A stretch of DNA of 20,000 nucleotides from Halisarca cf. caerulea (Eukaryota > Porifera > Demospongiae > Chondrillida > Halisarcidae), in contig CAUJGJ010000371.1 in the NCBI GenBank assembly GCA_963170055.1, positions 4,146,011-4,166,010 of the forward strand, given 5' to 3'. Shown here in pieces: positions 8,964 through 19,973 of this stretch. Under the pieces are notes generated by a model that saw only the letters and a program-made list of their open reading frames with translations, ran no database searches and was not told the DNA's origin. A program made the position numbers and the translations under genes. Positions within the stretch are counted from its first letter, which is position 1. Each line of letters starts with the position of its first letter.

Positions 8964-9134
8964 ATGACTCTCCAGTTTCAGAAAGACACAAGGTATACAA
9001 AGCTCTTTGTCGGCGGTTTACCCTACCACACTACCAACGAGAAGCTAAGGGAATATTTTGTGCAATTTGGCGACATTGAGGAGGCGGTAGTCATCCACTG
9101 TAAGGCAACTGGGAAGTCGAAGGGATATGGATTT
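8964..9134 (+). CDS. RBM24/38-like: RBM24/38-like exon 1
   Basis: Encodes residues 1-57: [20 protein letters not shown], then [12 protein letters not shown], up to GKSKGYGF. It covers the first two thirds of the RRM with RNP2. It ends in phase 0 before GTAAGT, cutting RNP1 between F57 and V58. Confidence 0.92.
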
Positions 9135-10338
9135 GTAAGTATGAGCAATTGAACACATTCGCTGCATCTGTTCGCACCAGGCAGCTTGCTTGCAACGGGC
9201 GAGCTTGTCGATATGGTGTGATCGTAGATACTCTAAACCCTGCGGTGTGATCGAACCCTATGTGTAATCCATCCAGTTTTCGGCGCTATCTGCAGGTCAC
9301 GATGGTAGAGAAGGAGGCGGCGGACAAAGCGATTGAGGATCCGAACCCTTACATCGACGGAAGGCGAGCAAACGTCAACCTGGCCTACCTCGGCGCAAAG
9401 CCCAAGCTAGGATCTCCAGGTAAGAACCGTGCTTAGCCTACACAGATTCGCACGAACCTTCGACTTGTAAATAACTGCTTAATGCGCTGTGTTGAGGGGG
9501 GGCTCTTGCATTCTAATCGTCACCTTTCCCTCTTGCTCGCTTTTCTCTCACAGGTAGTCCATTAACGCCTATCCACCCGGGAGGATTCGCACCGTTTCCA
9601 GCTGGTCCCCACTTGTGAGTTACTGCGCGTACATGCATACACACTATTTTTGGAGCGTGCGACGTTAACTGTATCACCTTCATCGTCCTCCGTGAGTGAG
9701 ATCACGGCGTGAGGTTATCATGCACCCGGTTCTTCAAACCATAAAAGATTCCCTCCGACCCACCAACTTGGTCAGTGGAACCATACAGTTCAACCAATGC
9801 TGGTGTTGGTGTGGGCAATATTGCCTAACCAGAGTAGGGATTCCCTACTGCTATGTCTTCCCTGAAAACTTGCATGATATCTAAATGTCCTGCTTTATCT
9901 TGTGTACATATATGTCTGTCAGTGAGTGCGTTAGTCTATTAAGAGTATCTATTGTGTAACATACTTACACTTGACACCCCGGCAAAAGTTGCAGACTGCG
10001 GTACATATTCTGTACACTGTCCGGCTAGATTAGCAAACATTTGCATTGACATGATGTGTGCTGAATGTATTGGCAGTGTATTGCTACCTTATGGATCCGT
10101 GTAACTTTTTTCTTTCTGTATTTTTTATCGTAGATCTCCCCCTCCAACATCTAATGGAGTTCCATTCATGTCACCGCTACCTCCGTACTTTGTTGAAGTT
10201 CCACCATTTGGCCCACCCAATGGTCCCTTCCTACCTCCTTATGGCCATGTTTATCCCTTCTTTCAACCGCCATTCGGTTTTATGCCGCAAAATGGACCCC
10301 ATCAACCAATGTTGAACCACCCTGCGGTGGCTAATTAG
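8964..10338 (+). CDS. RBM24/38-like: RBM24/RBM38-like RNA-binding protein (complete, 4 exons)
   Basis: Exons 8964-9134, 9296-9419, 9554-9614 and 10134-10338 join to 186 codons plus TAG. The introns are 161, 134 and 519 bp, all GT-AG (donors GTAAGT, GTAAGA, GTGAGT). The protein has one N-terminal RRM at about residues 12-89. RNP2 is LFVGGL (14-19), RNP1 is KGYGFVTM (53-60), and the domain ends with [13 protein letters not shown], a hallmark of the RBM24/RBM38/SUP-12 family. The tail is rich in Pro, Phe, Gly and Tyr and ends HPAVAN. At 186 residues it is shorter than the vertebrate proteins (about 235-240). Relatives bind GU-rich RNA and control muscle splicing and mRNA stability. The start is the ATG at 8964; the frame is open 11 codons further up but holds no earlier ATG. 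Retaining intron 1 would stop translation at about 9150. Confidence 0.93.
9296..9419 (+). CDS. RBM24/38-like: RBM24/38-like exon 2
   Basis: Begins [18 protein letters not shown], completes RNP1 and the end of the RRM, and continues with [20 protein letters not shown]. The acceptor is TGCAG at 9291-9295. The exon ends in phase 1 before GTAAGA. This segment is the most family-diagnostic part of the gene. Confidence 0.92.
9554..9614 (+). CDS. RBM24/38-like: RBM24/38-like exon 3
   Basis: A 61-nt exon encoding a Pro/Gly/Phe-rich linker ([19 protein letters not shown]). The acceptor is CACAG after a CT-rich tract and the donor is GTGAGT. Phase 1 in, phase 2 out, consistent with both neighbouring exons. 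Confidence 0.85.
10134..10338 (+). CDS. RBM24/38-like: RBM24/38-like exon 4 and stop codon
   Basis: Completes a Leu codon and then 67 codons of low-complexity tail: [55 protein letters not shown] and [12 protein letters not shown], then TAG at 10336-10338. The acceptor is TCGTAG after a long T-rich tract. The aromatic and proline content suits the disordered tails of this family. Confidence 0.88.
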
Positions 10339-11021
10339 CCGCTGTCCCTGACAGCACTATTCCTACTTGCTGTGTACGTCACTACACAGCAGGGTTCTTA
10401 CATTTATAAATTGTCCTCTTTTAGGTGTTGTAAGTACGTACGTATATTTTCAACTGAAATTTCTTCAAAAAAATCAACATTGTAATGCATTGTAAAATAT
10501 TGAATACAACTACTGGGCCAATCCAAAACATTGGAGGTGCTAGGCAGTGTCACAAGTATACCACTATGAATACCTACAGTGACAAACAGTCATAATTTTA
10601 TGCAGTCAAATGCAAAATCACTCAATAATAATTCTCCAAATTCAAATCACACCTACATTATTGTTATTATATTCAATTATTATATATATTAATTGCTGTA
10701 TTTTGCTCCAAACAGTTCTCGTCTGTTAGTTTTTGTCATAATTGTCAGTTATTTTTGCACAGTTTTGTACTCTCTGTATCATAGACTGTCCACACATGAT
10801 TGCATGTGTGCATTGACAATAACTGTCTGTGAAATTGTATGTAATTTTTGTATTGGAGCTCACTGCACTACCATGTAATCAATATATACTCACTTATTAC
10901 AAGTACATGTATGATACTATCTGTACTCAAATGTATTATATTTCCGCCATTGTAATAGCAATGATGATAAGGTGTATCAGTTACAGTGTATAAGTGTGTG
11001 CTTAGCAATATGTGATTAGGT
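10339..11021 (+). other. Probable 3' UTR / downstream region of the RBM24/38-like gene
   Basis: AT-rich, non-coding sequence after the stop codon, with a short (RTAY) stretch near 10433-10446. I found no AATAAA or ATTAAA on the plus strand here. Only variants such as AATACA near 10502 and AATATA near 10880 occur, so the 3' end is undefined. Confidence 0.5.
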
Positions 11022-11369
<348 letters not shown>

Positions 11370-11554
11370 TGGGAATGCATAGTCTTGCATATATAACCAC
11401 ACTCTAATGGCGAGTAGGGTCTGGCTTGCAAGACTAGGGAATTATGCATGCAGGTCATAGCATTACTTCACTGATCTACATGTAATAGTACTACAGTGTT
11501 CAAATCCTATATGTGACGTTGGCACAATGTTTGAAAGAAATTAGATAATTCCGC

Positions 11555-11560
11555 AATAAA
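11555..11560 (+). terminator. First canonical poly(A) signal after the RBM24/38-like gene
   Basis: AATAAA, about 1.2 kb after the stop codon and downstream of the long TG tract. If used, the mRNA would carry the whole UG repeat in its 3' UTR. Earlier non-canonical signals could be used instead. Confidence 0.3.
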
Positions 11561-11778
11561 TGATATAACGAGAGTACAATTCGTAAGTTATTAACAAAGT
11601 GGGAAGAGGTTAAATGGCTTATAATGACTCATGAGCAAAGGGGACAAGAAAGCCAAGGTCATAATTTTAAGTGTAATTTTGTTGTAAATGTAATTTCTCT
11701 AAAGAACTCAATTGTTCAGTAAACTAATTAAGTTTGCAAGCAGATCTGGATAATTGTTCTCAAAGTCATATTGCATGC

Positions 11779-11980
11779 TAACCAGGAGCATACACTAACC
11801 AGGAGTGTGTACTAGCCAGGATTGTGTGTTAACCAGGAGTGTACTAACCATATGCAGGAGTGTGTGCTATCCAGGAGTGTGTACCAATTGAGTAGGAGCT
11901 AGTGTGTACCAACCAGGAGTGTATACCAGCCAGGAGTGTGTGCTATATAACCAGGAGTGTGCACTAACCAGGAGTGTACA
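11779..11980. repeat. Degenerate minisatellite (ACCAGGAGTGTGTACTA)
   Basis: About ten imperfect units of roughly 17-22 bp built on AACCAGGAGTGTGTACT. The same phrase occurs in the interior of the inverted-repeat element at 7734-8004. Confidence 0.8.
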
Positions 11981-11999
11981 TGCTACCTATCATTGTCAG

Positions 12000-13482
<1,483 letters not shown>

Positions 13483-13889
13483 CACCAGACAGGCTTGCAT
13501 AGCACAAAGGCAGACAGTAGTTTGCAAATCTATTCATAACCCCAAGGGGTGTGTCATGAATATCTTTAACTACATACCAGGAAACAACAATGTATGTAGG
13601 AGTGGCCCCCCCTACACAACCATGGGTTCCTATTATCCATTTTGGGCGAGCTCAGGGTATTCCACAGTACATAATCAACAGCTGTGGTCCCATTTTAGCA
13701 GATGGTCTGTGCACATACGGGGCCCTATATGTATGTGTGTATATGTTTGGAGCATTAAGTTTCACTATAGGTTATTAAGTGACTGTATAGGACAATACTG
13801 TGCACTGACTGGTGGGTGCTCTTCAACATAATAACACCACATTGACACATACGTACACAAACACTCAACACATACACATAACATGTGCC

Positions 13890-13894
<5 letters not shown>
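13483..13894. other. Unique island between two CA tracts
   Basis: About 400 bp of ordinary sequence. Both a 62-codon frame (13590-13778) and the extension of the CA-tract frame run through it, but neither resembles a known protein. Confidence 0.45.
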
Positions 13895-13937
<43 letters not shown>

Positions 13938-14011
13938 CACACACACATACATGTGCGCGGGCACACAAATACACACACGTATGCACATGAACGTGCACAC
14001 AAACACACACA

Positions 14012-14071
<60 letters not shown>

Positions 14072-14143
14072 CACGCACACACACACACTCTCACACACAC
14101 ATACACACACACACACATACACACAGACACACGCGTGCGCACA

Positions 14144-14199
<56 letters not shown>

Positions 14200-14211
14200 C
14201 ACACACACACA
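13895..14211 (+). repeat. Large (CA)n tract
   Basis: About 315 bp of CA with interruptions, including ATACATGTGCGCGGGCACA near 13947, which resembles the interruptions of the preceding CA tract. Confidence 0.95.
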
Positions 14212-14515
14212 GTTAACCTCTGAACTGTACGTTGCATGGGTTTGCATGGAGAGGTTTCACTGTAATAATATGCTGTATATACGTAATAATACTTGCATGT
14301 AGACTACATATAAAACAATTATTTGGTAGTATATATGAATATATATACATAATAATATTATTATTGTATATACACATTGTAGGATATTATCATATATATT
14401 GCAACACTGCATACTGTATATAGTCTCTGCTGACGTACAACATGGGGTATAGGGTATATGTACAGTATATGTATGCTACATATACATGCATGTGCCGGTA
14501 TGTATCATACAATAC

Positions 14516-14952
14516 TACAGTGCATGGGACTCCCTAAAATCCAGATCCCCGAACGAACAGACACCCGTGCAATCCAGACCCCTGAATTGCGGACACCCCT
14601 CTAATCTAGACCCCTGAATTGCAGACACCCCTCTAATCCAGACCCCCGAACGAACAGACACCCCTCTAATCCAGACCCCCGAACGAACAGATACCCCTCT
14701 AATCCAGACCCCTGAATTGCGGACAACTGTCTAATCCAGACCCCTGAATGAACAGACACCCCTCTATACTATGGACACATATACCACTGGATCAAATAAG
14801 TCACTATAATATACTTTGATATATTGAACGTCTTCAACCTCTAACTGAAATGGACACCCCACGCAATTGCAATGCAGGTTTGAGTCCTGGACAGTCCTTT
14901 TTAGTCCCAATTACAATTGGGTGTCCGGAATAGCTAGAGGGATTCCACTGCA
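14516..14952. mobile_element. 437-bp pogo-like element with expanded interior
   Basis: The left end TACAGTGCATGGGACTCCCT and right end GAGGGATTCCACTGCA are diverged inverted repeats. Between 14535 and 14765 the interior is a tandem array of about 28-31 bp (CTCTAATCCAGACCCCTGAA, with GAACGAACAGACACCC alternating with TTGCGGACACCC). AATCCAGAC is a pogo-type terminal phrase, so the array seems to have grown out of the terminus. Confidence 0.65.
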
Positions 14953-15570
14953 CACTATAGCTAGGTGCACCCACATACGCTATCTGTGCCCATGCACACA
15001 TATACTATCATGGGGATGGATTCTCTTAACAAGTAATACTTATATGCATGCATGGCAAGGGTGTAGCTACAATAGGTTAAAATTTTATATTTCCCAAAAG
15101 AAGAAGCCGGACTTTCATTATGGCCTAGATAAATTTCGGTCAATTTAGTGTAACTATTTGATTCAAATTTGACATATTAAGTTAACCATAAGCCAAATCT
15201 AGTTTAGTTTAGAAGGAAAGAAGCTCTTTACCGCCTGTTTACTGCATAAATTAGTCGTCTTCGTGCCTGTGGAAGCCATTTTGTTGCTAAAAATAGAACA
15301 GCACCTTCAGTATGGGCTGTAGGCATCAAGTTGTCTGCAGGTACAAGGATGATACTGACATTTTGCCTCAGTTACAAACAATCCTGGCTATACGCCCTGC
15401 ATGCGGGTCTTTCAAAAATGAATTTTGGAATTTTCACAATAGTAATTTAATTTAGTATAATAATATTTTAGTTGGGAAAACATGAAGAAAATTAAATGCA
15501 ATGCAAAATTATATATGATCATGACACAAAATAGAGAAAATGCATGCATGCAGGTATATACATATACCTT
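14953..15570. other. Intergenic DNA with a possible minus-strand start
   Basis: Mostly unique. On the minus strand an ATG at 15279 sits in good context and reads MASTGTKTTNLC before a possible GTAAAC donor at 15242. Nothing further supports a gene. Confidence 0.3.
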
Positions 15571-15670
15571 CCTCGATCATGCAGTTAAGTGATCGTAAAG
15601 CTACCGTTCTCGATCAGTTAAGTCATTGTACAGCTACCGTTCTCAATCAGTTATAAGTAATCACAGTACA
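15571..15670. repeat. Short tandem repeat, about 3 copies
   Basis: Units of about 33-36 bp: TTCTCGATCAGTTAAGT, then CATTGTACAGCTACCG. The first and third copies are diverged. Confidence 0.75.
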
Positions 15671-16402
15671 GCTAGGCATAACTTCTATACACGCATATAG
15701 TGATATTCAGGACAATTAGAGCAAGCAATTGCAATGTCTTCAATATATAGCAACAATTTAAATCTCGATTCAAACTAGATGCATGCATTAATGTAGACGT
15801 CACATATATTATACATAATATTATGGAAAATTCCCAACACATGCATGCGTGCATGTGTACGTGCATGCAACATTCAATATTGTGCATGCATGGTTTCAAA
15901 TTAAGGGGATCGATAAGCGTACGTGAAGGCAATAGCATGCAAGCATGGGCTTAATTTGTAGAGCTGCATATTATACTGTGCAAGGTTCGCTAGTGCAAGC
16001 TAAGTACATGTATATACATATAATATAATATATAATAGTTTATATATAGTGTATAATTATATTATAGTTTATAGTGTATAATAGCTAGTGTACATAATAT
16101 TATAATATATACTGTACGTACACATTGATCATGAGCACACATAGCAGGTTTCCATTGTATCTCCATGCGAGACCACACTTCCTCTGAACTGATCATTTGA
16201 TTTCTTCACATATTAATCAAATTATCAACCTATATGGAATAATTCATCGTTACAATCGAAATGGCTATTAAATGGCGCTAAACTACATAAGCGAATAGGT
16301 AAGCTAATTGGCCTAAATAAGTACATATTCACACAGGTATTCATTAGTGGTGTTATATATTGCATGGGAGACAATTTCTTGATCTCGAATTGATAGTCGA
16401 AC
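15671..16402. other. AT-rich intergenic DNA
   Basis: TATA-rich (16010-16110) and TGCATGCA-rich (15778-15890) sequence; no gene recognised. Confidence 0.5.
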
Positions 16403-16489
16403 TCATCCATTGATGTCTGTGCATTCGGTGACCAAAGTTTTCCCATTGTACCTGGTCCTGAACTGCTCAGGAATTGCAAACTCACTCTG
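16403..16489 (-). pseudogene. Relic of a PIF/Harbinger- or IS4EU-type DDE transposase
   Basis: The minus-strand frame reads LQSEFAIPEQFRTRY, NGKTLVTECTDING and then a stop. The spacing of IPEQFR-(R/K)Y and (V/I)-(D/E)-C-T-(D/E)-I equals the pattern MP-FR--Y----IIDCTEI, which I remember as the stretch around the first catalytic Asp in DDE_Tnp_4-like transposases of animals. Here that position is Glu. Only about 29 residues survive, and the upstream side runs directly into minisatellite A. Recognition is from memory of a short motif, so it could be chance. Confidence 0.35.
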
Positions 16490-16494
16490 CAGAA

Positions 16495-17022
16495 CATAGA
16501 GAAGGGGACAGATGTAAACATAGAGAAGGGGAAGATGTAAATATAGAGAAGAGGAAGATGTAAACATAGAGAAGAGGACAGATGTAAACATAGAGAAGGG
16601 GACAGGTGTAAACATAGAGAAGAGAACAGATGTAAACATAGAGAAGAGGACAGATGTAAACATAGAGAAGAGGACAGATGTAAACATAGAGAAGGGGACA
16701 GGTGTAAACATAGAGAAGAGAACAGATGTAAACATAGAGAAGAGGACAGGTGTAAACATAGAGAAGAGAACAGATGTAAACATAGAGAAGAGGACAGATG
16801 TAAACATAGAGAAGAGGACAGATGTAAACATAGAGAAGGGGACAGGTGTAAACATAGAGAAGAGAACAGATGTAAACGTAGAGAAGAGGACAGGTGTAAA
16901 CATAGAGAAGAGAACAGATGTAAACATAGAGAAGAGGACAGACATAGACATAGAGAAGAGGACAGACATGAACACAGAGAAGAGGACAGACATAGACATA
17001 GAGAAGAGGACAGACGTAAAGG
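16495..17022. repeat. 24-bp minisatellite A, about 22 copies
   Basis: Unit ATAGAGAAGAGGACAGATGT plus AAAC, with variants GGGGACAGG, AGAACAG and GACATAGAC. It is purine-rich on the plus strand, hence pyrimidine-rich on the minus strand. Because 24 is divisible by 3, repeat-coded frames stay open on both strands (for example an 8-residue LLYVYICP pattern on the minus strand). I do not regard these as genes. Confidence 0.95.
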
Positions 17023-17090
17023 AGCGTAAATCCATGGATGCAGAGACCACTCAAAACTCTACTGTACAGACGCATTGTCCTCAGCGCCCA

Positions 17091-17312
17091 ACACACGGCT
17101 TTGATCAATGTGGAACACACGGCTTTGATCAATGTGGAACACACGGCTTTGATCAATGTGGAACACACGGCTTTGATCAGTGTGGAACACACGGCTTTGA
17201 TCAATGTGGAACACACGGCTTTGATCAATGTGGAACACACGGCTTTGATCAATGTGGAACACACGGCTTTGATCAATGTGGAACACACGGCTTTGATCAA
17301 TGTGGAACACAC
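17091..17312. repeat. 24-bp minisatellite B, 9 copies
   Basis: Unit ACACACGGCTTTGATCAATG plus TGGA, almost perfect (one A-to-G change near 17180). The translated 8-residue patterns are THGFDQCG (plus) and CSTLIKAV (minus). The sequence is unrelated to minisatellite A, which ends about 70 bp to the left, but the period is identical. Confidence 0.95.
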
Positions 17313-17388
17313 TCCAAACTAAACTACTGTGACAGGTACTCTGGAACACTCTGTAAAATGAATGAGTTTCGATTCCTGTCCACTGTCA

Positions 17389-17568
17389 TTAATTTCGCTG
17401 TACACGGAACACAGCAATAATTGGAAAACCCTCTGAAATGACATTTTCATCCAATACAGTGATGACCTGGGATGAGTCTTCAAGCCCTGTGCAGTAACAT
17501 TTCCTACACAGTAAAACAGCAAAAATCCGGAAACCCCCCACCTTCTTCTTGAAAATGAAAACTTTCAT
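17389..17568 (-). CDS. Small ORF or exon remnant, unknown
   Basis: The minus-strand ORF has 59 codons from ATG at 17568: MKVFIFKKKVGGFRIF, AVLLCRKCYCTGLED, SSQVITVLDENVISEGFP and IIAVFRVQRN, then TAA. The frame is open a few codons further upstream (LNQSPFEP) to a stop at about 17600. The second half has a balanced, folded-protein-like composition, unlike the repeat translations around it. I cannot name a family. It lies between minisatellite B and the 550-bp inverted-repeat element, so it may be a fragment carried by or trapped between repeats. Confidence 0.25.
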   Translation of the reverse strand: MKVFIFKKKVGGFRIFAVLLCRKCYCTGLEDSSQVITVLDENVISEGFPIIAVFRVQRN

Positions 17569-17604
17569 TGGCTCAAAGGGTGACTGGTTTAGAGTAATTC
17601 AAAG

Positions 17605-18154
17605 TACCGTATAGTGGGAAATTTTAGCGTGCAAAATTTTCACAAATTTGTCCCATGAAAGCTGTTTTGCAGTTTTAATGTTGCGATTCTGGGCTGAACA
17701 GCTATATTCGCATTGTTTTCAATACTCCTATCTGTGATACGATGGCTGGAACTAGCAAAGAGGGGTTCTCAATCACTAGCTACGTAAGAGAGTACTAGGC
17801 CTATGTGTACATACTTGGCAGGCTATAGTCGGAGAGAAATAACTGTGAAATAGTCCTCAGTGATAGGTACTCGCTAGCAATGAAGAAGAACGGTCAAAGA
17901 GTAGGTCATGTTCATAAAATAGCTCAAACGTATTCTTAAGTCCACAGCGGCGAAACGTAAGTACTCCAGCAGCAGAAATGTCTTTTTCTATGGTTGTGAC
18001 CGACTTCATTGTCCATTTCCACACAGATGCGCACTAATGTATTGCTATTCGAATGTATTTGAGCCTAAAAGATTCGCGGTATAATCTTCGCAAATTAGGC
18101 CATTCACAAAAATAGCAAAAATAAAACCTCACGAAAATTTCCCGCTATACGGTA
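17605..18154. mobile_element. 550-bp inverted-repeat element
   Basis: The left end TACCGTATAGTGGGAAATTT and right end AAATTTCCCGCTATACGGTA are inverted repeats extending over about 24 bp. Subterminal GCAAAATTTTCACAAATTTG and CGCAAATTAGGCCATTCAC are also partly complementary. No coding frame longer than chance inside, so it is non-autonomous. Confidence 0.8.
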
Positions 18155-18392
18155 CATTATTTCCTCAAATAAACGTCCACTGACCTACGCCCTCACACAA
18201 TAATGTTGATCTAGCCTCTACAATAAGGTGTGTGCGGGCAAGTTACGTGGGTAACATTGTCCTCAGTACCCAACACAATGGCCTTGATCGATGTATCCTC
18301 CCAGCTAGAGTCAGATCAAACGCAAAGAGCCCTCAACATATGGCGAAGGGACACCATCTTAAAGACCACCCCTTACACAAGGACCACCTGTC

Positions 18393-18690
18393 TGTAGAGA
18401 TCCCAGCTATAAACTACATCAGTGATACTAGTATGTCAACCACCTGTCTACAGAGATCACTGTAAGCAGGTATATTGGCCACCTCAGTAATACTAATGCA
18501 CCTCTTTAAAAGGACCACCTGTCTACAGAGACCCCTTCAGGCTGCTCCATGGACCACATCAGTGATTCTAATACACCTCTTTAGGAGGACCACCTGTCTA
18601 CAGAGACCCCTTCAGGCTGCTCCATGGACCACATCAGTGATTCTAATACACCTCTTTAGGAGGACCACCTGTCTACAGAGACCCTTGCAG
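18393..18690. repeat. 75-bp minisatellite, 2-3 good copies plus degenerate ones
   Basis: Copies start at 18512, 18587 and 18662 with GGACCACCTGTCTACAGAGA. Degenerate units precede them (18393, 18440). The unit shares the GGACCACCTGTCTA core with the element at 3512-3654. The array ends in AACCCACTGTA (18703-18713), a typical TIR end of this family. Confidence 0.85.
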
Positions 18691-18816
18691 GCTGAAACAG
18701 GAACCCACTGTATATATGTACAGCGTAACCAGACACTCATATAAATAAGGTACACCCACACACACGTGCAAGGTGTCTCATTCACAGAGGAATCTGCTTA
18801 TCAAATACCAGATTTA

Positions 18817-18977
18817 GTACATACATACATACATACATACATACATACATACATACATACATACATACGTAATTACATACAAACGTACATTCATACATAC
18901 ATACATACATACATACGTAAATACATACAAACGTACATTCACACATACATACATACGTACATACATACATACACACA
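18817..18977. repeat. (ATAC)n array
   Basis: The purest and youngest-looking array: long runs of CATA, with a roughly 60-bp higher-order repeat (CGTAATTACATACAAACGTACATTC at 18868, and a close copy from 18916). It lies immediately left of an inverted-repeat element. Confidence 0.9.
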
Positions 18978-19235
18978 GTAGGTATCCTACCTCTCTTGAG
19001 AGAACACCCACTTAAAAGACTGCCTGTTTTGAAAGACCAGCTTTGCTGGTAACGAATGTAGCTTACCCATCTTTCCCTTCGCCAGCGACCACCAATCACA
19101 GGTCCTAAGGACGGTCTCTCGCGGAGTATTACATACTGTTCCATATTAACTTCCACCTTGTCAGATACCACCTCATTTGAGAGACCACCTCTCACAGGCC
19201 CCAAAGAGTGGTCTCTCAAAAGGGGTACTATTGTA
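18974..19235. mobile_element. Inverted-repeat element beside the (ATAC)n array
   Basis: The left end CAGTAGGTATCCTACCTCTC then TTGAGAGA faces the right end GGTCTCTCAAAAGGGGTACT then ATTGTA. Interior units GAGAGACCAC and GGTCTCTC recur. The left border is inside the TACA repeat. Confidence 0.6.
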
Positions 19236-19495
19236 TCTACTGTACATTACCCCTGGATAGTGCACACTTCTCACGTTGCCCATACCCACTGAACAGTGTA
19301 CAAATGAAACTGATGGAAAGTACGTACATACAGTGAGGTATGGTTTATATGCCCATAGAAAAGAATATGGCAAAAGTCTACTCTTGCATGGTTACATGTA
19401 CGTATCCTAACAGTCTCAATACATACCATCTATCAACACACACGCTGTTTAGGAATGCCACTAGCGCATACTGTACAACTGTGTCCTGTTTACAG
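19236..19495. other. Unique DNA before the putative exon
   Basis: No repeat or gene recognised. It may be intron if the exon at 19496-19615 is real. Confidence 0.4.
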
Positions 19496-19615
19496 GGGGA
19501 AGGTCACTCCAGGGCATGCGTACATAACAGCATGAACAGGGACAAGTTCCCCCAACCACTAACATTCCATACATCCCGGAAGCCTGCCTGGTCGCAGGCC
19601 CGACTTGCAGAACAG
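19496..19615 (+). CDS. Putative internal exon of an unrecognised gene
   Basis: A 120-nt stretch, phase 0 in and out, lies between a good acceptor (CTGTGTCCTGTTTACAG, AG at 19494-19495) and a donor GTCAGC at 19616. It encodes GEGHSRACVHNSMNRDKF, then PQPLTFHTSRKP and AWSQARLAEQ: varied, basic, with no repeat character, and GC-richer than its surroundings. I do not recognise the family. The frame stays open on both sides (19340-19828), so the exon borders rest only on splice signals and composition. No partner exon was found; neighbours may lie to the right of the window. Confidence 0.35.
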
Positions 19616-19746
19616 GTCAGCCATTATGTTCATAAACAATCTGACACTTTGTCAACAGTAAAACACACTACATTCAGTCAGATTCCACAGGCAAAGTGGC
19701 AGATTACAGCACACAAATATGTGAATGTACAGTACCAAATGATTAG

Positions 19747-19973
19747 TAATAGGTTGTTGTCTATTTATCTGGACAAATTTCACACGTCAATTTGTTGGCA
19801 AAATAATTGCAACGTTTCGCCCTCTTAGGCTTCTTCAGGCAATGCTTACAAAACTATAACAAACATTGTTTGTATGCATTGCCTGAAGAAGCCCAAGAGG
19901 GCGCAACATTGCAAATATTTGCCAACAAATTGACGTGCGAAATTTGTCCAGATAAATAGACAACAACCTATTA
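19747..19973. mobile_element. Large foldback element, ~103-bp arms, 20-bp loop
   Basis: Arm 19747-19850 (TAATAGGTTGTTGTCTATTT ... GGCAATGCTTACA) and arm 19871-19973 (TGTATGCATTGCC ... AACAACCTATTA) are inverted repeats with only a handful of mismatches and one short indel. The central loop is AAACTATAACAAACATTGTT. No coding frame survives. Each arm carries CTGAAGAAGCC, an AAGAGGGC segment and then GAAAC or GCAAC, read from the loop outward. Confidence 0.85.

Noticed and set aside
10058..10315. 85-codon plus-strand frame as a separate gene
   Set aside because: It is an alternative frame over intron 3 and exon 4 of the RBM24/38-like gene.
14232..14520. 63-codon frame and TATA-rich sequence as a gene or origin
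   Set aside because: Composition is simple AT-rich DNA without codon character or conserved motif.
14870..14895. tRNA B-box-like GGTTTGAGTCC
   Set aside because: No matching A-box, no cloverleaf stems, and it lies inside a TIR element.
16482..17312. 276-codon minus-strand frame across both 24-bp arrays as a repeat protein
   Set aside because: A 24-bp period keeps every stop-free frame open. Other frames and the plus strand are equally open, and there is no recognisable domain or start context.
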